A stretch of DNA of 64,000 nt, taken from assembly GCF_026151205.1 (NCBI RefSeq), contig NC_087074.1, positions 7,288,726-7,352,725 on the forward strand, in the 5' to 3' direction. The notes under the pieces were generated by a model, which saw only the letters and a list, made by a program, of their open reading frames with translations, was not told where the DNA came from and did no database searches. How positions within the stretch are numbered: position 1 is the first letter of the stretch; every line of letters begins with the position of its first letter. Source of the DNA: Bolinopsis microptera (lineage: Eukaryota; Ctenophora; Tentaculata; Lobata; Bolinopsidae). A program made the position numbers and the translations under genes. Positions 45,801 to 57,800 of the stretch are shown piece after piece.

Positions 45801-48800
45801 AAAATGTACACAAGGCTGCTCCTTCTGAACTGATCGTGTTATCAGGACATTCTTCACATGTGTTCATCTCAATGTTCTTGTAGCTTCCAGCTGGACATAG
45901 CTCTGAAGAATTGAATCTTTAAAGTACCAATATCCTGGTTTTCATTCTATAGCACAGTTAATTCAAATTTAAAACACAACGATAATATTAAATATAAGCT
46001 TTAGAGTTATCTTACCACAGGCTGTTTTGTCAGAGTTTGGTTTCCATCCAGCGTCACATGTCTCACAGCTTGTCATAGCATCATTCCGATATGTTCCTTC
46101 CCCACACGGCTCTGGAATTATAACTTTACAACTTGAAAATCGTTGTGGAAGATAAGAAAATCGTTATTATATAAGTACACTTCAGATGTGTATTGTGTTA
46201 CAATAACATTAGATTTAAAACAATATGTGAAAAATTATATATCTTCACAAACACAGTTTTCTTTAATAGAATTATTAACACCCAGACTCTTACAGTTTTT
46301 GTCGTTTCGTACCACACATTTACCTTCTTGATTCTATGCCCTATTTGGCGCATTATCCTTTCCCGTCTTAACCCTTAGCATATTTTTGCCCATCTATATA
46401 TAGATATAATCATCTCAGCTCGGTTCTTGTGAACAATTCTTACCACATTTTGTTCTCCCTGAGTTTCGTTCGTGGCCAAGTTCACAAGTTGTACACAAGG
46501 CTGCTCCTTCTGAACTGATCGTGTTATCAGGACATTCTTCACATGCTGTCATCGCAATGTTCTTGTACGCCCTCTTGTAGCTTCCAGCTGGACATGGCTC
46601 TGAAGAATTAGGAAATCTTTAAGCAGCAATTCGTTTGAACTACCTTATTAAGAAGTTATTGTGAGTACCAATATCCTCAGTTTTCATTGTCTATTCTATA
46701 GCACAGTTAATTCAAATTTAAAACAAAACAATAATATTAAATATAAGCTTTAAAGTTATCTTACCACAGGCTGTTTTGTCAAAGTTTGGTGTCCATCCAG
46801 CGTCACATGTCTCACAGCTTGTCATAGCATCATTCCGATATGTTCCTTCTCCACACGGCTCTGCAATTATAACGTTAGACTGGCAAATCGTAGTGGAAGA
46901 TAAGAAAATTGTTATTATATAAGTACTTAAGTACAGTTCAGATGTGTTACAATAACATTAGATTTAAAACAATATGTGAAAAATTAAATATCCACATATT
47001 CCAATGTTTTTCGAGGAAATTATATCCACCCAGACTCTTGCAGTTCATGTCTTCTTGTGCCACGAATTTTCCTTCTGGATTCTAAGCCCAATACTAATTC
47101 AAATTGTTATCAGTCATTAGGGTTAACGCTAATAATTCGCCTCATCAACAGACTATGAGGCACAAGCCACAATGCACATTGCACAATGCACATTGCACAA
47201 TGCACATTGCACAATGCACATATACTGTGTAAACTCTGCAAAACAAATATTGAACCAAAACAGTTTTGAGCTTGTTTGGCAAAATACCTTACTGCTTAGT
47301 GCTTATGTTCAAGATATTTTGTAAAAAATCAGTTTTCAATTGATAATTGTTTCAACCTTTAGTAGCTGAAAATGGCTTGTCTCCATAAAATATGCAATAT
47401 TTCTAAATTATAGTTAGCTAATTTGCAATCCGCTATCGCAAATATGATTATAACTCTGCCTTCAATGAAAGAATGTGATTTTATCTCATTCGGAGAACAG
47501 TAATTGATGAAATTATGACCACTTAATTAAGTTATAAATAAAAATAAGCTAAGAATCCTATATCCCATATCCTATATGATATATATGTGTTATATTATGT
47601 TAAATAACACACTTGAAATTTAGACAGAAAACACGTAATCACGAGCTTACGAGAGAATCAGCAAGGTGGTTTATTTATAAATTAGAGTTATTGTTACTTT
47701 GTTAAATCAATGCTTGTTGTTATTAGTCACCTGGTTGTGGTCCGTAGTAATCAGATGCTGTGTCGTAGGGAGAATGGAACTTTATCTTTGTCACGTCATT
47801 GTTCCAGTACGTGCTCCACCTACTGTCACTACACGTTGAGATCAGTTTGTTGATCACCTCCACCTCGTTACAGTGTATCACTAGTCTGACACCTGCAGTT
47901 CTGGTTAGAGTGATGCGCCAAACCTTGTCAGTAGGAGAGGAGAGATTAATAGGGAAGTTATTGTGGGATTGTTCGCACCAGATGAGTATGTATTGTGGAG
48001 TAGAGGTGAAGAAGAGGTAGATTGCTCCTGCATGCTCTCCCCCAGCAGAGTAGAAGTACACTCTAACCTGATCGTCACTCCCCAGCACACTATTAGTTTT
48101 AATTTCTAAAGGTGTCGACTCAAGATTCCATTCTATTTCCACCCCTCGTTCGACTGGTAACCAACCTGTTAATTGTATGTTTAACTCACATTTAACAGCA
48201 CATTATTTACGTTGCACAATGCCAGCAGTGTAGGACTATTGAGGGATCTGAGGACACTTACTTTGGGCAGACGTTGACTCCATTCCACATTAGGCTCAAT
48301 GGGCACCGGAACAAGTTCAACATTGACGACCGTGCCCTCTACGAGCACTCAGCCTTATCAATGCATTGTTACGATGTACACAAGGACACTTTCAGTTTTG
48401 ACTGTTTCAAATTCGGGATTGTGAAAAAGACTAAACCTTCTCTATTAGATAGGGAAGAGGCTAGATTTTGTGCAAAGTTTAGAACTAATGTTTGGGGTTT
48501 AAATAGGATGGAAATTAAAAGATAGTTTTTTTGTGGTTTTTACCAATATCTGTAATTAATTAATTTTAACAATTTTGTGCCAATTTTGCGTCATTTTTCC
48601 TTATAAATTTTATCTACCACGTTATCAGTGAAACAATTTTATCGTATTCCAATTTCTGATCGACTTTCATGATATTCTCTAATCATGACCTTTTTATAAA
48701 TTTTTGAATCTCTTTGACTGAGTATTATGATTGATTTTATCTGACTAATTTATTTCTTTTTTGTAGGCTCTAGCGATGTAATAAACGAAGTTTCCAAGCC

Positions 48801-51800
48801 AAATTTGTGTGTTTCCCTTCGTGTCCAAAATCAATCATATGTTTAACTCATGACTACGGAGCAACAATTACGTAACAACTCCTCAGGCACGTCTTTTCAA
48901 AAGCTGTGCCTAGCTAAAAATCCGTGCCTGACGTGACTGCAAGCACATTCTATTCAGTACTCGTGCCAATATGGATAACGCGACGTCACAATTACTTTAT
49001 AAGATTAATAGTTTACGTGATATGGACATACCTTATCGGACCTTATTTGGACGGACATTACTTGAACAATGGAGGCCCTAGCGTTCACCTTAATGTCCGT
49101 TCAAATAAAGTCCGTTCAATTTATGTCCGTCCTAATTAAAGTCCGTTGAATTTTTTTCAAAAATGTTTCCATTTCGAACTTTTTGTCCAGAATATGACAA
49201 CTTTAAATTTCAGTAAATTTCAATAGCTATCATTAGACTAAACTATATCGTTGAATCAATGAAAACAAGTAATTATATGTACTTTAAAGATCTAAATTGT
49301 AAATATCACATTATATGGCATGACCACTATCTTGATCTAAATTTTTTTGCTCATGCAGTTGATCTACGAGGGAAAAACAAAGCAATCACTACTTATTCCT
49401 AAATATACATTTCCGAAAGACTTTGAGGTTATTTTTAACGAGAAACATTGGGTAAATGAATCTACAACAATACATTTTATCAAGAACATCATAGTGTCGT
49501 ATGTTAATGACGAAAAGGTTCTCCTTGGTCTGCCGGAGGCACAGAAAAATTTGTTAGTATATGATGTTTTCAGGGCCGGTCACTTGACGGAAAAAGTCAA
49601 CGAAATTATGGCAGTCAACAACATATAGCTGCAAGATTTAAGTGTATATTGGTTTATACTTTTATACCAAGAGCAGCCTTATTAGATTTCCTCATCATCT
49701 GATATTGATCAAATAAGCTCATCTGCACAACAGTTAACTCGTATGTTAGGCATTCCTTTATTGAAGTCTCTCTATCAGCAACCAAGACTAGACGGTTAAA
49801 ACACTTCAACGGATCGACTGCAATGCTTTCTTAGTTGTGTCAAATTCTTTGCTTTACCTTTGATACTTATCTTATCGATGAATGTCAACCCATCTAGCTC
49901 ACGTTGAAGGACAGCCCCAACGGCCAAACATTCCTCGGGATTCACCTCATCGTTCCCAGGCTGTGATATAAGACCAGTCGACAAAGATATTAACTTAGTC
50001 TTATCTTTGGATTCTGTAAAGTCGACAGTAACTTTAAACCAAGTTAATAATTTTCCAAATACATCACAGTTTTTCTTGATTGATGACTTGGTAAGTGGAT
50101 GGCAGCTTTAGTTGGTACTCCTCGCTTCGATGAATTAGCTAATGAATCTCCAAAAGACTGATTTATTAAAGCCATCTGATTCAGGGTGGCCACCCATAAC
50201 TTGTGAGCGGACTCACGATTACGCATCCTTCCACTTGTTAATCCACCACTAGATTTAGCTGCCCTCATAAGACTCTGCTCTATGGAGAGGTCAGTCCACA
50301 CTCCGGCCCACTCGTGGTCGTTGTAACAAACCGTGTGAAGCCCAGTTACTTTAAAGGTCTTTCAAAGCGCCCCATACTTGACTTTAAAAATAGCATCCTG
50401 CTCCAAATACAATCTTAAAGCTTTTGCATACTGTCCCCTCCCAGCTGCTGCGAAGTAGGGCAGCATCAAAGCTACTGCTGATAAATGCATTTTGTAGTCG
50501 TGCAACCTCTCTGCTCTTATGAAGTCCTTTACTAGTGTTATCATGTTGTGGTAAGTAAACCATAGAGCTGCTGTTCTACTGTTTGAAAACAGGTTCTTTA
50601 GAAGCAGAGTTATTTTCTCTGATAGATCCTGAATAGATTTAGTCTTAAAGTTAACACCTATATTTTCGTTCACACATTTGTTGATGTAACCTTCCAAGTC
50701 TACTAGTTCATCGTCGTAAACTTCTTCCTCTATAATGAAACAACAAAGAGCAGCGACGATCAGAAAGTGGGCTCTCAACGCTTTATAGTAAGATCCTCCA
50801 TCCGACATATGCGTGACGTCTCCAGGATACACGAGTTTGATGAGCTCCTCTAAACCCGAGTCTGTCATTATATAGCCTATGCAGCCTTACCTGAGGACCC
50901 CAGGCTTTAATGTTGGTAAAACATTCCGAGATTAGGCGGAATGACAGGCTGAGCGCGGCCCAGTAAATGCAGCCAAGAAAACTCGTGAGAGTGTGGAAGC
51001 CCCCAACCCTGACCACAATAGGCATCCCAGTTTCCAGTACTATTCGGGTGGCCTTAATCCACAATGGCAAATCGAATGTGATTATCATCGGCTCACTGTA
51101 GGATAACTTAAGACATTCAACCAGAGTAGCATGTACCGTCGAATAGCTGTCTGGGGGTTGGTCAATAATCTGTTGTTTGTTAGTTAACCTTGATATTTGT
51201 TAATTGAAGTTATTTCCCGAGTAAGATTTGAAATAAGCGTTAAAAATCGTTCTGAAACTATCATTCCCCTGCCATAATGTGGCCATTGCAGTCATTTTGC
51301 ACTCCCTATGGAAATCTCAAGACCTTCGGGAGCCGAATAACCAATATTAGGGGTGGGGCGTATGGGTTCCTGGAGAAAAATGACTATAAAAATTTTTGCC
51401 AAAAAGTTTCAGCTGGACGGTTTTTTTTTGTGGTTCCTGGGACTATGGACAACACATTCCAGTAGACAAACCTTTGTTACGAATTTGTTCACAGAAAAAT
51501 CAACTCTTGCCCTAACTAATAGTCCATGAGCTAGTCCCCGCCAACATGACAAACTTGTTTCCCATTTCATCCTCTAGATATTACGATAAATCGTGTTGCC
51601 AAAGACATTTTCCGACGTTGTTATAGTTCATATTACTCAGCGAGGTAATGAAACAGATAAGTGGTGGGAAATTTCCACGTGATGTTAAGGTTAACCTAAA
51701 GTTGTCAAAGATAAAACCACTTCACGCCGAATGGGTGGTAAAAGTTTACACTGAAATGCAGGACCGAGGTAGTTTGATAAAAAGAAGGTTTCCAAAAAGC

Positions 51801-54800
51801 GGGTATTACTGATGCTTTAAGCATGGAATATTTTATGCCCGAAAACCCATTTGATGAAGATGATATGGAATATTAGACAATAATCATGTTGATGTACACA
51901 TATTTTAACATGTTTACAGCTGATTAAAGACTGCTCTTCTTGCTTACTGTATGAAAAATATATTTATAAATCATCTGCTAAAATTTAAAAACGTAAAAAA
52001 AATGAAAAAAAATTTCAATTTTTGATGGTTTTGATTGTTCAAGTAATTTCCGTCGAAATAAGGTCCGATAAGGTAGTGGAAAACTATGGAAAACTATCAT
52101 GTTTGATTAAACGTTTTAAAGTTAAAAGTTAATGGCAAACTCAAAAGTATTTAATGTCAAATTCAAAAAAGAGTTTATTAAAACTCAACCTGGGCAATTT
52201 TCTTCATCTGACCCATCTTCACAATCTGGATCTCCGCCGTCACAAACATATGATTCCCGAATACATTGCTCTTGATCCGCGCACTTTACAAATCCAAGTA
52301 CACATTGGGCGGCCACTGGTGAAAGTAATCGGTATTAACAAACTTCTGAGTAGTTGATATTAATAGACTTTTAATTATGAGTATTTAGTTGATATTAATA
52401 AACTTTTAGTTATGAGTATGTATTTGATACTTATAGACTTCTGAGTAGTTGAGATTAATAAACTTTTAGTTATGAGTATGTAGTTGATATTTATACACTT
52501 CTGAAATATGAGTATGATAAAAGGCTCTTTCCCTTTTATATTTTGTTCTGCAAGGTGACAAGGGAAAATACTTCAATTTGAATAAACCGTTAAGAATTGT
52601 AATTACAATATCTCAGTGTTCCTCAAATACCATATCAATAATTCGAATAGCCTAGTAAACATTAACTGTAAACGTCTGCTGTATCCAAACCAAAAAGTGT
52701 CCTGCCATCCAACAGGCCCACTCTTAAAAATCCTTAGATTGTATAAACAATCTCCCACTCGTTTTAGCAATCCCTAAACAAATCCCAAACTATCCTTCCT
52801 ATAGCCAAAACAGAGGTGTAAAATTGAACTCTCTGATAACCAAAACAGAGATGTTAAAATAAACTTTCTGTTTCCCTAAAACTCTCTGCCCTTAACAATA
52901 TCTTTAACTATCCTCCTATAGCCAAAACAGAGTTGTTAAACTGAACTCTTTGATAACCAAAACAGAGATGTTAAAATAAACTTTCTGTTTCCCTAAAACT
53001 CTCTGCACTACCCTGCTGTACTAAATGTCGTACACTAATAAATGCCCTAAAATACTACGGTAAAATACTGTTTAATGTCTAGTACTAAAACTGCTAAAAC
53101 GAGTATATAACATATCCTCCCCACAAAATTTTGTGGAAGTTCTCCCGTTGCAATTGCAATGGATAACTTTACAAATTCTAATATATATCAAATCTACCTA
53201 CAAAGTGTTTTTTAAAACCCAAATAAAATTGAAAGAAAAAAAATGTGTCTCTCTAGCTATCAAAACTGGCACCAAAGCTGGCCAAAATAATTGTCATCAC
53301 CAAGTTGAAAATAACCATGTTCTAATGAAAATCTTGATTAGTATTACTTTAAGTAAAGTGTTGTTATGATTCAAACTGAATGTAAAAAAGAGGTAGCTAA
53401 TCTCCAGAATACGGTAGGAATCAACACTCAGGGCCCTAGTAATACAATATGACTGTTAAAACGGAAAGGGCAACAACAAGGTCTATCTTTACGATATACT
53501 GTTCAAATTCCGGATACCGTGATATTGTTGTGAATATTTAAACAAAATACCATCGTTTTTAATTGTAGTTAACTCATAAGAGCAAAACAAGATTACCACA
53601 AAATACCATTGTGCACAATAATTAATATATATATATATATATATCACGTAAATAACCTTTCAGGCTATCTTACTTAATTAAAGTTATTCCAGGAATCTCA
53701 CCTGTACTAAACGTACTTCGGTTTATTCCTTCTCGGTCTGAGTTCGTACTTTCTCCTCGGATTTCTGCCGTCTTCCTCACGACCTATCTCAGCAAGAGTA
53801 AGTCCTCTACTATATATTTCTCCGAAGTGCATATTACCCTCTCTGCTTGGTTTAGCAGATGCAGCCGCTACTTCCGGACTAGAGTCAATGTTTTGAGATT
53901 GACTTGAATCTAGTGCATCGTGAAAAGATTCGGTGGTGTCTGCACTTAGATTTAATTGTGGATCGTCTTCCTGACGCGGTACATCGTTGAGTGATGAGTT
54001 TACTATCGTGTCATCCAATCCTCGTTCCTCCTCTTCCACCACAATGGCCGGATCTCCGCTTCCAACTTCAGTCTGTGGTACATCATTTCCAGAACTTGTG
54101 AGATTCACTGGTGCTGACGCTACTCCTCCACTTTTACTGATGTTAATTGTTAGATGAGGGACAAGGAATTCCTTGATCCCTCTTCTTCTTCCGACTCCTC
54201 CTGATGATGTGATAATCATCTGAATCATCTGAATCACTATCAGTGACTAGGATCACTTCACTCATATCATGTTGCCTTCACTTTCCCCAGAACAACCGTT
54301 GGGAAATCCCACAGCCGCTCCAGGAACCTTGGTGAGTGGCTCTCCCCCTTTATAAGGTTTCATCTTCGTGATGCTGGTTACCTTCTTCTCCTGTCCCACC
54401 TGTACTTCCATTGTACTGTCGGTTGAATTCTCCCCCGGATCTTCTTCTCGCCCAGCAGTTAGCTCGTACATGTCCGGTCTTGTTGCAATTACAGCATGTT
54501 ATGTTCTTGTAACTCCGCCATCCGTCTCGTTCTCTATCTTGCACTGGTCTAGGTCTTGACGAGTTTCTGTTATCTCCTCGCCGCTTGTCCCTATTTTCAC
54601 CGGACCCAGATCTCGATCTGTCATCCCCTGTAGGTCTCTGATAAGTAGTCTCTTCTCCCTCCTCACGATTATTTTGCCTTGAAGGCGAGGGGTCGTGGAT
54701 GTTTGGCTTGTCAAAAAATGTCGTTTGTTTCATAATCGAAGCAACGGGAATTTCTCTTTCGTTATCATTCATCATCTTCTCAACGCCTTCTATTTTCTCT

Positions 54801-57800
54801 GCCAATTTCACTGCTTCCTCAAATGAAGCAAAGGTAGCTATATTGAGCTGCTGCATCATATTTTTGCTCCTTACTCCTCGTAAAAGAGCCAAAAGACAAT
54901 TGTCTTCCGCCACTGTTACATCCAAGTAAGCTACATTCGACTTCACTCTCAATCGAAAAACGTACTCACCAATATCTTCTCCCTGCCGCTGACGACAGTT
55001 AAGCAGTTCGTTCTTAAGTGTGGTAGCTTCGTTGCCATAGATGGCTCGCTTGTAGAGCGCACAAAAAAGCTCAGGATCTTTTTTCTCCCTATCACTCAGC
55101 TTGACTGCCCTCAATACCGAATAGGTTTTATCGTCCACACTTTGGAGCAAATGCTCATACAGTAATGGACTCTTTATCCTGGTTATTCTCACGTATGAGA
55201 GAAATCTCTCACAGTACATAGAAAAATCTTCTCCTTTTTCAAACCTCTTCAATTTAGCTGCTCGGGATAATTTTGAATTCAAAATTTTCCCTGATCCGTC
55301 AAGATCATTTTCGCTTCCGTTATCCTCCAAATCCGAATCGCCCACTTCCAGCATCTCTTTTTTAATCTTTTTCTCCTGCACTTTGAGCTCTTCCAGTGCG
55401 GTTCTGATTTTCTCTCGTTCAGCTTTGATTTTTTCTCGTTCAGCTTTGATTTTCTCCAACTCCTCTTCTGCTGCAGCCGCTGCTGCAGCCTTTTCTTCCT
55501 TGTCACTTTCGTCAGTCATCTATGCTCAATTCACTTCGAGGGTATTGACCAATTGATTAATCAGGCTCCAGTTGATAGAAGGCTCTTTCCCTTTTATATT
55601 TTGTTCTGCAAGGTGACAAGGGAAAATACTTCAATTTGAATAAACCGTTAAGAATTGTAATTACAATATCTCAGTGTTCCTCAAATACCATATCAATAAT
55701 TCGAATAGCCTAGTAAACATTAACTGTAAACGTCTGCTGTATCCAAACCAAAAAGTGTCCTGCCATCCAACAGGCCCACTCTTAAAAATCCTTAGATTGT
55801 ATAAACAATCTCCCACTCGTTTTAGCAATCCCTAAACAAATCCCAAACTATCCTTCCTATAGCCAAAACAGAGGTGTAAAATTGAACTCTCTGATAACCT
55901 AAACAGAGATGTTAAAATAAACTTTCTGTTTCCCTAAAACTCTCTGCCCTTAACAATATCTTTAACTATCCTCCTATAGCCAAAACAGAGTTGTTAAACT
56001 GAACTCTTTGATAACCAAAACAGAGATGTTAAAATAAACTTTCTGTTTCCCTAAAACTCTCTGCACTACCCTGCTGTACTAAATGTCGTACACTAATAAA
56101 TGCCCTAAAATACTACGGTAAAATACTGTTTAATGTCTAGTACTAAAACTGCTAAAACGAGTATATAACAAGTAGTTGATATTGATAGACTTTTAGTTAT
56201 GAATATTAAGTTGATATCAATAGACTTTTAGTTATGAGTATGTAGTTGATATTTATAAACTTCTGAGTAGTTGATATTAAAAGACTTTTAGTTATGAGTA
56301 TGTAGTTGATAGCAGTACGGAAGTCTTTATTGAATGCGTAAAGTTTTTTGTCGCACTTTAGTTCGTGTCGCACTACAGTCCAGGTAGCGTACTTTAGTGC
56401 GACAGTGTCTCTCTGGAAGGTTTCGCACTAGGGTATGTTTCGCACTAGGGTACGTGTCGCACTACAGTACGGGAACCTTCAAAATACATGTGTAAATCGT
56501 CTTCAGCTGATGTCATCAGTCATATAGTGTATCAGATGACTTTAATCGTGAGAGGTTTTAATTTAAGTATAGCATCTGATCAACCGACGTAAAGATCACT
56601 TATTATCATCGCACCACATGAATACATAGCTAGAACAACTTATATGTTATATGGGTGGGGCGAGACTCTGGAGTTTGGGATACCAATGGGAATTGGCCAT
56701 TGTGAAACATGGCCAACAGTGCAGGACAAAATTTAAAAAACGTAAAAAAAATGAAAACACATTTCAATTTTTGATGGTTTTGATTGCCTTCCATTTATGT
56801 CCGTTCAAGTAATGTCCGTCCAAATAAGGTCCGATAAGGTAGGCAGTGCAAAGTGCAAAGATAGTACAGACAGATCCGTCTAAAAAAATCGATATACTGA
56901 CACAAAAAGCTTCCAAAGGATTTGTGACGTTTTAAAGTTCAATTTATAGGTTTCATTCGGCTGTCCGGCTGACCAACTTTTCCAAAATTTTCCACGTGTC
57001 TTAAGGCCACTTTTTGCCACTTTTGCCACTTTTACCTCCTTTCTTGTTTGTCAAATATCTTCAGCTGTGAACATCGTAGACGGTTACGAATTAATAAGGG
57101 GTGATTATCATATTGGCGAGAAAAACTTTTGTCCGAAAAATGTTCATGTCAGACAATCAGATAATTGGATAATTACTAATTAGCTAATTACCAAAAATCA
57201 TAACAAAGAGATATTTGGCTCAAAATGATCGGAATTTTTTGAAACACGGGGAAAGGTAGTTTTAAAAAAAACTTCGAACATATTTCACATGGACATTTGC
57301 ATTTTTTCAAATTTTGTTTTCCGCCAAAAGTTTTTTTCGAAGCTCTACACCATGGTTTGGCGGCCGAACTGCATCCGACCGAATTGGTCCTCACTGGAAA
57401 TCGAACCCCAGTCGTCTGTGTGGGAAGCAGATGTATTAAAACCACTAAACCATCCGGCTAACGTGACAACACTTACTTTTTACTATTTTTATCCCGATTG
57501 TCATAGTATGTTTAGAGGTCGAGCCTAAAATCATGACAAATGGCTCAGTGTGTTAAGAGGCCGTGCCTGTACAGTGTACTCGTGACAACAGTCATAGTAT
57601 GGCTCTTTTATCTTTTATAATCCAATTTAACCAAAACCCAATAAATGGGTAGGATGGACCGTCGACTGGTTACTGTTTGTGCTGTTAAATATGCTGTAAA
57701 ATTTTAAAGATAATATAAGTCAGCTATTGAAATTATAATGCTACTTATCACCTGCGTTACATAAAGCTGCAATAAAAGTATAATAAAACGAGTCAAAGAT

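Larger units (their letters stand above)
52515..56170 (-). mobile_element. Non-autonomous LTR retrotransposon (gag plus pol tail)
   Basis: 3656 bp with 598-bp LTRs (52515-53112 and 55573-56170) that begin TG and end CA. I could find only two differences between them. The 4-bp target duplication AGTA is at 52511-52514 and 56171-56174. On the minus strand a TGGAGCCTGA primer-site candidate lies two bases inside the 5' LTR, and a purine tract (GTGGGGAGGATA) abuts the 3' LTR. Between gag and the pol tail the protease, reverse transcriptase and integrase regions are missing, so it needs help from a full element. The near-identical LTRs mean a recent insertion. Confidence 0.85.
49031..56839. mobile_element. 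Second composite pogo-like transposon, carrying an LDLa exon
   Basis: The left terminus CCTTATCGGACCTTATTTGG at 49031 (TA at 49029-49030) and the inverted right terminus ending 56839 (TA at 56840-56841) enclose 7.8 kb. Outside, the MDNATS-type sequence of W (GGACATTGGCAG) resumes, which supports one insertion. An internal right end lies at 52073. Cargo between the two right ends: an LDL-receptor class A exon, a minisatellite and an LTR retrotransposon. Same left-right-cargo-right layout as the composite in gene X. Confidence 0.6.

Noticed and set aside
47723-47731. Stop after GPQPGD as the true end of the module protein
   Set aside because: A phase-1 CAG|GTGACT donor lies just before it, and every neighbouring exon is phase 1-1; the stop is probably intronic, though not excluded.
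52154-52357. 67-codon plus-strand frame
   Set aside because: It is the shadow of the LDL-receptor class A exon on the opposite strand.
57388-57458. Functional tRNA-Gly gene
   Set aside because: Acceptor arms do not pair and the T stem is mismatched; better read as a tRNA-derived SINE head.
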